DNA of 64,000 bases from Nocardioides panaciterrulae (GTDB lineage Bacteria > Actinomycetota > Actinomycetes > Propionibacteriales > Nocardioidaceae), in the NCBI RefSeq assembly GCF_013409645.1, contig NZ_JACCBG010000001.1, positions 744,001 to 808,000 on the forward strand, read 5' to 3'. Below the pieces are notes generated by a model. The model saw nothing but the letters and a program-made list of their open reading frames with translations. It was not told the DNA's origin and made no database searches. The position numbers and the translations under genes were made by a program. This document shows positions 38,012-45,925 of the stretch, in pieces (positions within the stretch are counted from its first letter, which is position 1; the number at the start of each line of letters is the position of its first letter).

Positions 38012-38731
38012 GTGGAGGAAGCGGTGGTCACCGAGGGCAGGGCGCTCAAGCACGTGCAGGTGCGCGAGTACGTCCGGTCGCTGGTGGCCGGCGCCGCGCC
38101 CGGGTCGGCCGCGCCGTCCGAGCGGGTGCTGGTGCACATGTTCGGCGTCGCGCGGATGACCGTGCGCCAGGCGATGGATGCGCTGGTCGCCGAGGGCCTG
38201 CTCGAGCGGATCCCCGGCCGCGGGACGTTCGTGGCCCAGCCGCGCCGGGTGACCAGCGGGCCCACGTCGTACACCGAGGAGATGACCCGCCGCGGCCTGC
38301 TCCCGGAGTCGCAGACGCTGCTGGCCCGCCGCGAGCAGGCCGGCCCCGGCGTCGCCCGGGCGCTGAACGTCACCGAGGGCGACGCGGTGATCCACTGGCG
38401 CCGGCTGCGCCGCGCCGACGGGGTGCCGATGTGCGTCGAGGACGCCTACCTCAACGAGGTCCTGATCCCGGGTTTCCTGCAGGCCGGGATGCCCACGAGC
38501 CTGTACGACGCGCTCGGTGGCCGCGGCCTGCGCCCGACCTGGGCCGAGGACTCGATCGCCGCCGACGTGGCCACCGACGAGGAGGCGGCCCTGCTCGAGG
38601 CCGGGCCGGCCGCCGCGGTGCTGCGGCACTCCCGGCGCGCCCTGGTCGGTGAGAAGAGCGTCGAGGTCTCCCGCTCGGTCTACCGCGCGGACCGGTTCAC
38701 GATGTGGGTCCAGCTGGGTCGTGAGGGCTAG
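38012..38731 (+). CDS. GntR/HutC-family transcriptional regulator
   Basis: The protein has 239 residues from GTG 38012; GTG at 38003 is an alternative. TACAGT at 37999-38004 lies seven bases before 38012, which favours a leaderless transcript from there. The winged helix is HVQVREYVRSLVAGAAPGSAAPSERVLVHMFGVARMTVRQAMDALVAEGLLERIPGRGTFVA. A UTRA ligand-binding domain follows, as in HutC/NagR. The effector is unknown. Its end overlaps the opposite hypothetical gene by 35 bp. Confidence 0.9.
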   Translation: MEEAVVTEGRALKHVQVREYVRSLVAGAAPGSAAPSERVLVHMFGVARMTVRQAMDALVAEGLLERIPGRGTFVAQPRRVTSGPTSYTEEMTRRGLLPESQTLLARREQAGPGVARALNVTEGDAVIHWRRLRRADGVPMCVEDAYLNEVLIPGFLQAGMPTSLYDALGGRGLRPTWAEDSIAADVATDEEAALLEAGPAAAVLRHSRRALVGEKSVEVSRSVYRADRFTMWVQLGREG

Positions 38732-39077
38732 CGCCGTTCAGCTGGCCGAGCTCGGCCACCGGTCGGCCCGACTCCTCGCACACCCAGACCGGGTCCGGCC
38801 CGCCGAGGTCGGGCTGGATGTAGAGCGCGTGCTGGGGGGCCTCGCCGCAGGACAGGCACAGCGGCCACCGGCCGACGGACTCCAGCAGGGCGTCCTGCAC
38901 GTCCTGGGCGACCAGCCCGGCGACGTACACCTCGCCCTCGGGCCACTGCTCGGCCCACCACCGCCGGGTGGACACGGCGTCCTCGAGGACCGAGACGGCC
39001 GCGGGGGTCGCATGGGCGCGGGCCTCGAGGTCGGCGAGCACCCGGGCCCGGGCGTCGAACAGCAGGGCTTCGTCCAC
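38697..39077 (-). CDS. Hypothetical protein, convergent with GntR
   Basis: The protein has about 126 residues; the proposed GTG start (VDEALLFDARARVLADLEARAHATPA) is not certain because the GGGGAGG just before it leaves no normal spacing. A cysteine pair in LCLSCGEA and another Cys in VWVCEESGRP could make a small zinc ribbon. It ends within the 3' end of the GntR gene on the other strand (35 bp). The family was not recognised. Coding is supported by conserved-looking composition and codon bias rather than homology. Confidence 0.6.
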   Translation of the reverse strand: MDEALLFDARARVLADLEARAHATPAAVSVLEDAVSTRRWWAEQWPEGEVYVAGLVAQDVQDALLESVGRWPLCLSCGEAPQHALYIQPDLGGPDPVWVCEESGRPVAELGQLNGASPHDPAGPTS

Positions 39078-39164
39078 CTCCCCATCATGCCCGGCGGGCA
39101 AGTCGCCGCGGGGACGGCTGTGCGTCGCCGCCGGATCGCGGCGGTCGCGCCCTAGAGTCGGAGC

Positions 39165-39905
39165 ATGGGTCCGGACGGCAGGGTGCTGCTCGAGGTCGCC
39201 GTCGAGCACGGGCGCGACGTGCCCGGTGCGCAGGAGGGCGGCGCCGACCGGCTGCACCTGGTCGCGCCGAGTGAGGCCGGGGGGCTCTCCCCGGAACTGG
39301 CCGCGGTCACCGAGGTGTGCCGCGAGACCGACCTCCCGGTCTTCGTGGTGCTGCGGCTCAACGACTCCTGGACCACCACCGGGGGTGAGCTGACCCGGCT
39401 GGTGGGCCTGGCCGAGGACTACCTCGCCCGCGGCGCCACCGGGTTGTGCTTCGGCTTCCTCGACGCCGACCTGCTGGTCGACACCGAGGTCTGCGGCCAC
39501 CTCGTCCAGGCGCTCCCCGGGGTCCCGTGGACGTTCCCGGACGCCGTCGACAGCTCGCTGGAGCCGGCCCGCGCCTGGCGCCAGCTGCTCACGCTGCCCG
39601 ACCTGGTCGCGGTCCGCTCGGCCGGCTCGCCCCAGGGCATGTCGGTGGGGTACGACGACCTGCTGGCCACCGCCGCCTCCGCCCCCGGGATCGCCCGGCT
39701 GCTGCTGCCCGGGGGCGGCCTGCTCGCCGAGCACGTGCCGTGGCTGGTGCGCGCCGGTGTCCGGCAGCTGCACCTCGGCCCGCAGGCCCGTCCGGGCGGC
39801 AGCCGGAAGGCGTACGTCGACGCCTCCCACGTCCGCTCCTGGCGGCTGCTGGCCGACGACGCGCTGGACCTGGCCCGGCGGCACTCCGCGTCCCCGGCCC
39901 GATGA
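39165..39905 (+). CDS. cutC: CutC-family protein
   Basis: The protein has 246 residues. The TIM-barrel opening VLLEVAVEHGRDVPGAQEGGADRLHLVAP, the later FVVLRLNDSW and the central GATGLCFGFLD match the CutC family, once linked to copper homeostasis though its role is unsettled. TAGAGT at 39153-39158 stands six bases before the ATG, and no ribosome site is seen, so the transcript is probably leaderless. A DUF4031 gene overlaps its stop. Confidence 0.85.
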   Translation: MGPDGRVLLEVAVEHGRDVPGAQEGGADRLHLVAPSEAGGLSPELAAVTEVCRETDLPVFVVLRLNDSWTTTGGELTRLVGLAEDYLARGATGLCFGFLDADLLVDTEVCGHLVQALPGVPWTFPDAVDSSLEPARAWRQLLTLPDLVAVRSAGSPQGMSVGYDDLLATAASAPGIARLLLPGGGLLAEHVPWLVRAGVRQLHLGPQARPGGSRKAYVDASHVRSWRLLADDALDLARRHSASPAR

Positions 39906-40171
39906 CGGTCCTGGTCGACCCGCCCCTCACCGCCGGCCACGGCCGGATGTGGTCGCACCTGGCCAGCGACGACTCCTACGAGGAGCTGCACGCCTTCGCC
40001 CGCACCGTGGGCATCCCCGAGCGCGGGTTCGACCGGGACCACTACGACGTCCCCTCGGAGTGGTACGACGACGTGGTCGCCGCCGGCGCGCTGCCGGTCT
40101 CCTCCCGTGAGCTGGTGCGTCGGCTGATCGCCGCCGGCCTGCGCCGCCGCAAGCGCCGAGACGGCGCCTAG
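39902..40171 (+). CDS. DUF4031 family protein
   Basis: The protein has 89 residues; ATG overlaps the cutC stop (ATGA). The sequence MTVLVDPPLTAGHGRMWSHLASDDSYEELHAFARTVGIPERGFDRDHYDVP is characteristic of DUF4031, small proteins of unknown function common in actinobacteria and often beside metabolic genes. His/Asp residues are conserved-looking (GHGRMWSHLASDDS). Coupling to cutC suggests a shared task, which is inference. Confidence 0.85.
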   Translation: MTVLVDPPLTAGHGRMWSHLASDDSYEELHAFARTVGIPERGFDRDHYDVPSEWYDDVVAAGALPVSSRELVRRLIAAGLRRRKRRDGA

Positions 40172-40256
40172 CGGCACGCCCGCCGTCGTCCGCGCGTCTC
40201 GGCGGGGGCCGGGATCCCTCGGTCCTGCGCCGGGGTCCGGCCGGCTCCGATCCTCT

Positions 40257-40295
40257 GCGGCGGATCCGACGTGCCTGGTGGGACGGATCCGCCGC
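40257..40295. terminator. Terminator between convergent genes
   Basis: Twelve-base perfect arms GCGGCGGATCCG (40257-40268) and its complement (40284-40295) with a 15-base loop lie between the DUF4031 and HD-domain genes. Confidence 0.65.
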
Positions 40296-40313
40296 GGACC
40301 GGTGGGGTCGCGC

Positions 40314-40955
40314 TCAGCGCGCCGGGGACGGCCCGGTCCGCTCGGCGAGCTCGTGCTCGACGTTGGCGCGGGCGGCGGCCTCCCAGTGCTCGCGGGCGTG
40401 GGCCGTGTGGAACAGCCGCGGCTTGGCGAGCAGGTCGCGCAGCACCGCCGCACGACCGGCGCGGAAGTCCGGGTCGGGCACGTGCGCGAACTCCCGGCGC
40501 ACGTCGGCGGCGTACTCGGCGTACCGCCCGGCCGGGGCGGCCAGGATCGCCAGGTCCGCGTCGGAGAGCACGCACCCGGCGGGGTCGTCGTCCTCGGGGC
40601 GGTGGGTCTCGGTGAGCCGCACCAGCCGCGCGACCTCGGCCACGACGGACGCGGGCACTCCGGCGTCCGGGAGCTCGAGCTCGGCCCACACCGCCGAACG
40701 CTCCTCGGCGTCCCGTTCGCCGTCGTAGACCGCGTCGTGGAACCACGCCGCGAGCAGCACCGTGCCACGATCGACGCGGACGCCGGCGCCATCGCGATCG
40801 TCCCCGGCGTCGAGCAGCTCGACGATGCGGTCGCAGACCTCGGTCAGGTGGCGGCGGTCGTGGTAGCTCCGGGCGGGGTCGTCGTAGGCCGCCAGCAGCC
40901 GGTCGCGCAGCTCGCGCGCGTCGCTCAGCGGCCACATGTCGAGGAGGTCAGCCAT
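40314..40955 (-). CDS. HD-domain metal-dependent phosphohydrolase
   Basis: The protein has 213 residues. Its early YHDRRHLTEVCDRIVELLDAG and the WFHDAVYDGERDAEERSA motif supply the His/His-Asp metal ligands of the predicted HD hydrolase family (COG4339). The biological substrate is unknown. It is codirectional with, and 70 bp after, the HelD-like gene. Confidence 0.85.
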   Translation of the reverse strand: MADLLDMWPLSDARELRDRLLAAYDDPARSYHDRRHLTEVCDRIVELLDAGDDRDGAGVRVDRGTVLLAAWFHDAVYDGERDAEERSAVWAELELPDAGVPASVVAEVARLVRLTETHRPEDDDPAGCVLSDADLAILAAPAGRYAEYAADVRREFAHVPDPDFRAGRAAVLRDLLAKPRLFHTAHAREHWEAAARANVEHELAERTGPSPAR

Positions 40956-41025
40956 GGATCACGGCCAGCATCGGCGCTCCGCGGGAGTGGTCGGGGGCCC
41001 CACAGCACCCGGTCGGGCTCTCATC

Positions 41026-43176
41026 CTAGGGCCCGGGGGTGCCGAGCTCCGGCGGCATCGGCTCGCTGTGGACCACGACCAGCGAAGTGACCGCCCGGGT
41101 GAGGCAGACGTAGAGCCGGCGCAGGCCGGTGACCCGGTCGGGCTCACCGGCCACGATGCCGGCGGGTTCGGCGAGCACCACGTGGTCGAACTCCAGGCCC
41201 TTCGCCAGGCTCGCCGGCACCAGGTCGAGCTGCGCGTCGAACTCGGTCAGTCGCTCGTCCTCGGGCTCGTCGCCGAGCAGCGCGAAGCCGAATCCGGCCT
41301 CCTCGAGGGCGGCCGCGAGCCCGCCGACCGCGGCGTCCGGAGCGATCAGCCCCACCGAGCCCTCGCGGGCCACCGCGTCCCGGACCGCGGCCCGGACCGC
41401 GTCGACCAGCGCGGCGGGGTCCTCGCCGGCCGCCCGTACGGACAGCTCACCGCGGGTACGCCGCACCGAGGTGGGCGGCTCGAGGTCCGGGGCGATGTGG
41501 GGGAGCAGCCGGGCGGCGTACTCGATGACCTCCCCGGGCACCCGGAACCCTCGGGTGAGCTGCTCGACGTGCGCGTCGGGCTTGCCGAGGTGGGCCAGCG
41601 CCTCCGCCCACGACCGGGTCGCCCACGGCGTGGTGGCCTGGGCGAGGTCGCCGAGCACGGTCAGCGATCCGGTGGACGAGCGGCGCGCGAGGGCCCGCAG
41701 CATCATCGGCGAGAGGTCCTGCGCCTCGTCGGCGACGATGTGCGCCATCGAGGCGGTGCGCTCGACCAGGTCGGCGGCCTCGTCGACGAGCACCGCGTCG
41801 GCGAGCGACCAGCGGGTGGCGGCGGGGCTCTTCGCGGGCCGCTCCCAGCGCAGCCGCTCCTGCTCCTCGACGGTGAGGAGGCCGTCCGCGGCGGCGGCGA
41901 GGAGCGCCGGCTCGGAGAGCAGCCGCCACACCAGGCGGGCCGGTTCGACCACCGGCCACAGCACCTTGGCGTAGTCCTTCACCGGCTTGCTGCGCGCGAC
42001 CGCGTCCTGCACCCGGTCGTCGGGGGAGTCGCCGGCGAGCTCCATCTTCACCAGCACCCGGTGCGCGAGGGACTGCGGGACCATCGCCCGCGCCGCGCCG
42101 TACCGGACCCCGCGCTCGCGCAGCGAGGCCACGACCTCCTCGACCTCGTACGCCGGGACCCGCCACCGCCGCGCGCCCCGGGGGACCACCAGCGCCTCGT
42201 CCGGCGCCTGCAGGTGCGACCACAGCGCGCGACGCAGCACCTCGGCCATCCGGGCGTCGCCCTTGAGCGTGGCGACCGCGGCGCTGTCCTCGCCGCGGAT
42301 CTGCCAGCGGGGGTTCTGCTCGCGCAGGCTGCGCGCGACCAGCTCCTCGATCGTGGACTGGGTCGCGTCGATCTCGCCGAGCGCCGGCAGCACGTCGCGG
42401 ATGTAGCGCAGGAAGCTGGCGTTCGGCCCCACGACCAGGACGCCCTGACGGGTCAGCTGCTCGCGGTGCACGTAGAGCAGGTACGCCGCGCGGTGCAGGC
42501 CGACCGCGGTCTTGCCGGTGCCCGGCGCGCCCTGGACGCAGACCGAGCGGGACAGCTCGGCGCGGACGATGACGTCCTGCTCGGGCTGGATGGTGGCGAC
42601 GATGTCGCGCATCGGGCCGACCCGGGGGCGTTCGATCTCGGACTCGAGGATGGCCGAGTGGCCGCCGTGCCCCTGCCCACCCTGCCCGGCCTGCCCGGCC
42701 CGGTCGCCGGCGGCGAGGTCCTCGTCTTCGAACGCGGTCAGCCGGCCGTGCTGGAAGCCGTAGCGGCGCCGCCGCGCCACGCCCATCGGCTCGGTGCGGC
42801 TCGCGCGGTAGAACGGCAGGCTGACCGGCGCGCGCCAGTCGATGACCAGCGGCTCGCCGTCCGGCCCGGAGACGTGGCGCCGGCCGATGTGCCAGCTCTC
42901 GCCCGCAGGGCCGTCCGGGCCGTCCGGGCCGGCGGCGGTGTCGAGCCGGCCGAAGAACAGCGGCACGCCCGGGTCGTCGGCGAGCTGCTTCATCCGCAGC
43001 GCGAACGCCGACTCCAGGTACTCCCTGCTCACCCAGTCGCCCGCCGCGGCGGCGTCCAGGGCGGCGGTGCGCTCGCGCATCCGGGCCAGCTGTCGCCGGG
43101 ACTCGGCGAGGTGCTCCTGCTCGGCGGCGAGCTCGGGATCCGGAGGGTGGTCTGTGGCGGACTGGGCTGGGGGCAC
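41026..43176 (-). CDS. helD: HelD/UvrD-like DNA-RNA polymerase-associated helicase
   Basis: The protein has 716 residues; GTG is preceded by GGAGG seven bases away. An N-terminal coiled coil (AAEQEHLAESRRQLARMRERTAAL) as in HelD, which inserts into RNA polymerase, precedes a superfamily I helicase core: Walker A GAPGTGKTAVGLHRAAYL, motif II HIVADEAQDLS and a C-terminal RLYVCLTRAVTSL. HelD-type proteins dissociate stalled RNA polymerase. Streptomyces HelR gives rifamycin tolerance, but no rifamycin-associated upstream element was seen here. Confidence 0.85.
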   Translation of the reverse strand: MPPAQSATDHPPDPELAAEQEHLAESRRQLARMRERTAALDAAAAGDWVSREYLESAFALRMKQLADDPGVPLFFGRLDTAAGPDGPDGPAGESWHIGRRHVSGPDGEPLVIDWRAPVSLPFYRASRTEPMGVARRRRYGFQHGRLTAFEDEDLAAGDRAGQAGQGGQGHGGHSAILESEIERPRVGPMRDIVATIQPEQDVIVRAELSRSVCVQGAPGTGKTAVGLHRAAYLLYVHREQLTRQGVLVVGPNASFLRYIRDVLPALGEIDATQSTIEELVARSLREQNPRWQIRGEDSAAVATLKGDARMAEVLRRALWSHLQAPDEALVVPRGARRWRVPAYEVEEVVASLRERGVRYGAARAMVPQSLAHRVLVKMELAGDSPDDRVQDAVARSKPVKDYAKVLWPVVEPARLVWRLLSEPALLAAAADGLLTVEEQERLRWERPAKSPAATRWSLADAVLVDEAADLVERTASMAHIVADEAQDLSPMMLRALARRSSTGSLTVLGDLAQATTPWATRSWAEALAHLGKPDAHVEQLTRGFRVPGEVIEYAARLLPHIAPDLEPPTSVRRTRGELSVRAAGEDPAALVDAVRAAVRDAVAREGSVGLIAPDAAVGGLAAALEEAGFGFALLGDEPEDERLTEFDAQLDLVPASLAKGLEFDHVVLAEPAGIVAGEPDRVTGLRRLYVCLTRAVTSLVVVHSEPMPPELGTPGP

Positions 43177-43295
43177 GACGAGACCTCCGCGGTCGCGGCT
43201 GGTGGGAGGGGACGGCGACGCTAACAGTCGCGCGCGCCGGCGGCCACCGGATTCCCCGGGGTGGGCCGGGACTCCTCGGGTGGGGAGATCGTCCG

Positions 43296-44192
43296 CTAGG
43301 CGGTCGCGGGCGCGGTCTCGGCGTCCGGCGGGGGCGGCGTCATCGCCCAGCGGATCGTCTCGGTCGCGGCGGTGCCGAGCGCGCGGACCACGGTCCGCTC
43401 CGAGACCGGCAGCCAGGGCAGCCGCAGCGGTCGCCGAGTCCACCGGGGCATCAGCCCGACCGCGGCCGCCACCAGCACGCCGTACGGCGCCCGGGCTGCG
43501 AGCGGCAGCGGCGGCCGCAGCAGCAGGAAGGAGATCGCCTCCCGGGCCTCCGGGGTGCCGCGCAGCTCGGGCCGGTACGCCGCCAGGGCCGCCCGCAGCT
43601 CGGCCTCAGTGGTGGGCGGGTCGACCACCCCGAGCCGCCGCGCGACCTCGGCCGCCTGCGCGACGTAGGTGTCCCGGCCGGCCTGGTCCAGCGGCTCCTT
43701 GCCGTAGACGGTGTGGGCCAGCAGGAAGCTGTCGACCTCGGCGACGTGCACCCAGGCCAGCAGGTGCGGGTCGGAGGCGGCGTACGCCGTGCCGTCGTCC
43801 ATCGTGCCGGTGACCCGCTCGTGGATCGCGCGGACCACGTCGACCGCCTGCTGGGCGTCCTCGGCGTGGCCGAACGTGGTGACCGCCAGGAACCGGCTGG
43901 TGCGCGCGAGGCGGCCCCACATGTCGCCGCGGAAGCCGGAGTGCTCCGAGACCGCCCGCATGGCCGCCGGGTGCAGGGTCTGCAGCAGGAGCGCCCGGAT
44001 GCCGCCGATGAACATCGAGGCGTCGCCGTGCACGACGGTGATCGGGCTCCCCGGCTCGAACCACCGGGGCCCGGGCCGGTCGTGGATGCGGGCGCGGTGC
44101 CGCGCGCCGTCGGGGCCGGCGACGCGCAGGAACAGGGCCTCGCCGAGCCGCCGTCGCGCGGCTCGGACCCTCGCGGATCCGGGAGGAGTCAC
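43296..44192 (-). CDS. MpaB-like oxygenase-domain protein (DUF2236)
   Basis: The protein has 298 residues with a GTG start directly preceded by GGCGAG, so a slightly later start is possible. Family features are visible: RWFEPGSPITVVHGDASMFIGGIRALLLQTLHPAAMRAVSEHS, and AWVHVAEVDSFLLAHTVYG with His/Asp residues that bind heme or metal in latex-clearing-protein/MpaB relatives. The substrate is unknown. The gene lies just downstream (in its own direction) of a repeat array and serA. Confidence 0.82.
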   Translation of the reverse strand: MTPPGSARVRAARRRLGEALFLRVAGPDGARHRARIHDRPGPRWFEPGSPITVVHGDASMFIGGIRALLLQTLHPAAMRAVSEHSGFRGDMWGRLARTSRFLAVTTFGHAEDAQQAVDVVRAIHERVTGTMDDGTAYAASDPHLLAWVHVAEVDSFLLAHTVYGKEPLDQAGRDTYVAQAAEVARRLGVVDPPTTEAELRAALAAYRPELRGTPEAREAISFLLLRPPLPLAARAPYGVLVAAAVGLMPRWTRRPLRLPWLPVSERTVVRALGTAATETIRWAMTPPPPDAETAPATA

Positions 44193-44231
44193 CTCGCCAT
44201 GGTGCCCCGCTCACCCAAGCCCGGCCCCCGC

Positions 44232-44475
44232 CGAGTCGGCGCTCGTTGACGCCGTGACTACGCCGAGTCGGCGCTGGTTGACGCCCGTGGGTACGTCGAG
44301 TCGGCGCTGGTTGACGCCCGTGGGTTCGCCGAGTCGGCGCTTGTTGACGCCGTGGCTACGTCGAGTCGGCGCTGGTTGACGCCCGGGGGTGCGCCGAGTC
44401 GGCGCTGGTTGACGCCCGGGGGTGCGCCGAGTCGGCGCTGGTTGACGCCCGGGGACGTCAACGAGCGGCGACTCG
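44232..44475. repeat. Cluster B of the 21-bp repeat family (seven direct copies, one inverted)
   Basis: Units of CGAGTCGGCGC plus T[G/C/T]GTTGACGC begin at 44232, 44264, 44297, 44330, 44362, 44395 and 44428 (period 32-33, spacers 11-12 bp). A closing inverted copy lies at about 44455-44475. The array separates the serA stop from the MpaB gene start. It is the same unit as the cluster at 26531-26642. Spacers are short and similar, so it is not CRISPR. Confidence 0.95.
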
Positions 44476-44486
44476 GCGTACGGCTC

Positions 44487-45686
44487 CTAGGCCTGCCAGG
44501 TCCGCAGCCAGATCGTGTGCGGGTTGTCGATCAGCTTCTTCAGCGCGTCGTCGGAGACCGCGTCCACGACGTCGGTGACGACGTAGCCCTGCTGGCCCCG
44601 GGTCGACAGGTATTGGCCGATGACGTTGTCGCCCTGGTCGGCCAGCGCGTTGTTGACCGCGGCGAGCACGCCGGGCACGTTCACGTGCAGGTAGCCCACC
44701 CGGAAGCCGGCCTCGAGGTCGGGCGACTGCACGGCCGGGAGGTTGACCGACAGCGCGGTCTGGCCCTCCTTGGCGAAGTGCGCGAGCTTGCCCGCCACGA
44801 AGTAGCCGATCTCCTCCTGCGCCTCCTGGGTCGACCCGCCGACGTGCGGCGTCAGGATGACGTTGTCGAGGCCGCGCAGCACCGACTCGAACGGCTCTCC
44901 CTGCGCCTTCGGCTCGACCGGGAACACGTCCAGCGCCGCGCCCGCGATGTGGCCGGACAGGATGTTGTCGCGCAGCGCCACGTCGTCGACGACCATGCCG
45001 CGCGAGGCGTTGATGAACAGCGAGCGCGGCTTCATCTTCGCGAACTGCTCGGCGCCGAACAGGCCGGCGTTCCCCGGCCGGCCGTCGACGTGGATGCTGA
45101 CCACGTCGGCCTCGGCAAGCAGCTCGTCGAGGGTGCTGACCCGGTGGGCATTGCCGTGCGCGAGCCGGTCGGCGGTGTCGTAGAAGATGACCCGCAGGCC
45201 GAGCGACTCGGCCACGTTGGACAGCTGGGTGCCGATGTTGCCGTAGCCCACGATCCCCAGCGTCCGGCCGCGCACCTCGTGGCTGCCCTTCGCCGACTTG
45301 TCCCAGACCCCGTCGTGCATGCGCTGGGTCTTCTCGGCCAGCCGGCGCGCCAGCATGATGATCTCGGCGATCACCAGCTCCACGACGCTGCGGGTGTTGG
45401 AGTACGGCGCGTTGAAGACCGCGACCCCGCGGTCGGCAGCGGCGGCCAGGTCGACCTGGTTGGTGCCGATGCAGAAGCAGCCGACCGCCAGCAGGTTCGG
45501 CGCGTTGTCGAGCACTCGCTCGGTGATGTGGGTGTTGGAGCGGATGCCGAGCAGCTGGACGTCGGCCAGGGACGCGACCAGCTCGTCCTCGCTCATCGAG
45601 CTGGAGCGGAGCTCGACCTCGAAGCCGTGGCCCTGGAGGATCTCCACGGCGACCGGATGGATGTTTTCGAGCAGCAGCACCTTCAC
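44487..45686 (-). CDS. serA: D-3-phosphoglycerate dehydrogenase with C-terminal ACT domain
   Basis: The protein has 399 residues with a GTG start, of the short E. coli type (410). An NAD-binding Rossmann motif (TLGIVGYGNIGTQLSNVAESLG), the catalytic region NASRGMVVDDVAL, the Glu in AALDVFPVEPK and catalytic His in TPHVGGSTQEAQEE are visible. A regulatory ACT domain (HVNVPGVLAAVNNALADQGDNV) ends the protein. It makes 3-phosphohydroxypyruvate, the first step of serine synthesis. TACGCT lies six bases before the GTG, suggesting a leaderless transcript. Confidence 0.93.
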   Translation of the reverse strand: MKVLLLENIHPVAVEILQGHGFEVELRSSSMSEDELVASLADVQLLGIRSNTHITERVLDNAPNLLAVGCFCIGTNQVDLAAAADRGVAVFNAPYSNTRSVVELVIAEIIMLARRLAEKTQRMHDGVWDKSAKGSHEVRGRTLGIVGYGNIGTQLSNVAESLGLRVIFYDTADRLAHGNAHRVSTLDELLAEADVVSIHVDGRPGNAGLFGAEQFAKMKPRSLFINASRGMVVDDVALRDNILSGHIAGAALDVFPVEPKAQGEPFESVLRGLDNVILTPHVGGSTQEAQEEIGYFVAGKLAHFAKEGQTALSVNLPAVQSPDLEAGFRVGYLHVNVPGVLAAVNNALADQGDNVIGQYLSTRGQQGYVVTDVVDAVSDDALKKLIDNPHTIWLRTWQA

Positions 45687-45692
45687 GGCTCC

Positions 45693-45698
45693 AGCGTA
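45693..45698 (-). promoter_or_regulatory. -10 element for leaderless serA transcript
   Basis: TACGCT on the minus strand, six bases before the GTG start at 45686. Confidence 0.55.
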
Positions 45699-45820
45699 GG
45701 AGGGATCCCCGGCCGCGCCGATTCGGCGACGAAGCGTGGACGCCGAGGGCGTCCCGGGACGTCAGGGGACTCGAGGCCGCCGGACCTCCGGGGCCGCATG
45801 GCGCCCCCGCCGTACGCGGG

Positions 45821-45925
45821 GCCCAACTCAACCCGGCACGGGGCCCAACTCAACCCGGCGCGAGGCCCAACTCAACCCGGCGCGGGGCCCAACTCAACGC
45901 GGCGCGGGGCCCAACTCAACGCTCA
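45821..45925. repeat. 22-bp tandem repeat array, five copies
   Basis: Units opening GCCCAACTCAACCCGGCGCG start at 45821, 45843, 45865, 45887 and 45909; the fifth is partial and runs into the XPB stop codon (45923). The period is exactly 22 with few mismatches. It lies between the XPB stop and the serA promoter. It is unrelated to the 21-bp family. Confidence 0.95.

Noticed and set aside
41026..43295. Rifamycin-associated regulatory element expected for HelR
   Set aside because: No matching element was seen in the 120 bp before the HelD-like gene, so resistance to rifamycin is not claimed.
44258..44461. Small minus-strand open frame with GVNQRRL and STSADS repeats
   Set aside because: It is only the translation of the 21-bp DNA repeats, with no ribosome site.
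44232..44475. Possible CRISPR array
   Set aside because: The repeated units are 21 bp with 11-12 bp near-identical spacers, no Cas gene is nearby and the same unit occurs elsewhere. CRISPR spacers are longer and unique.
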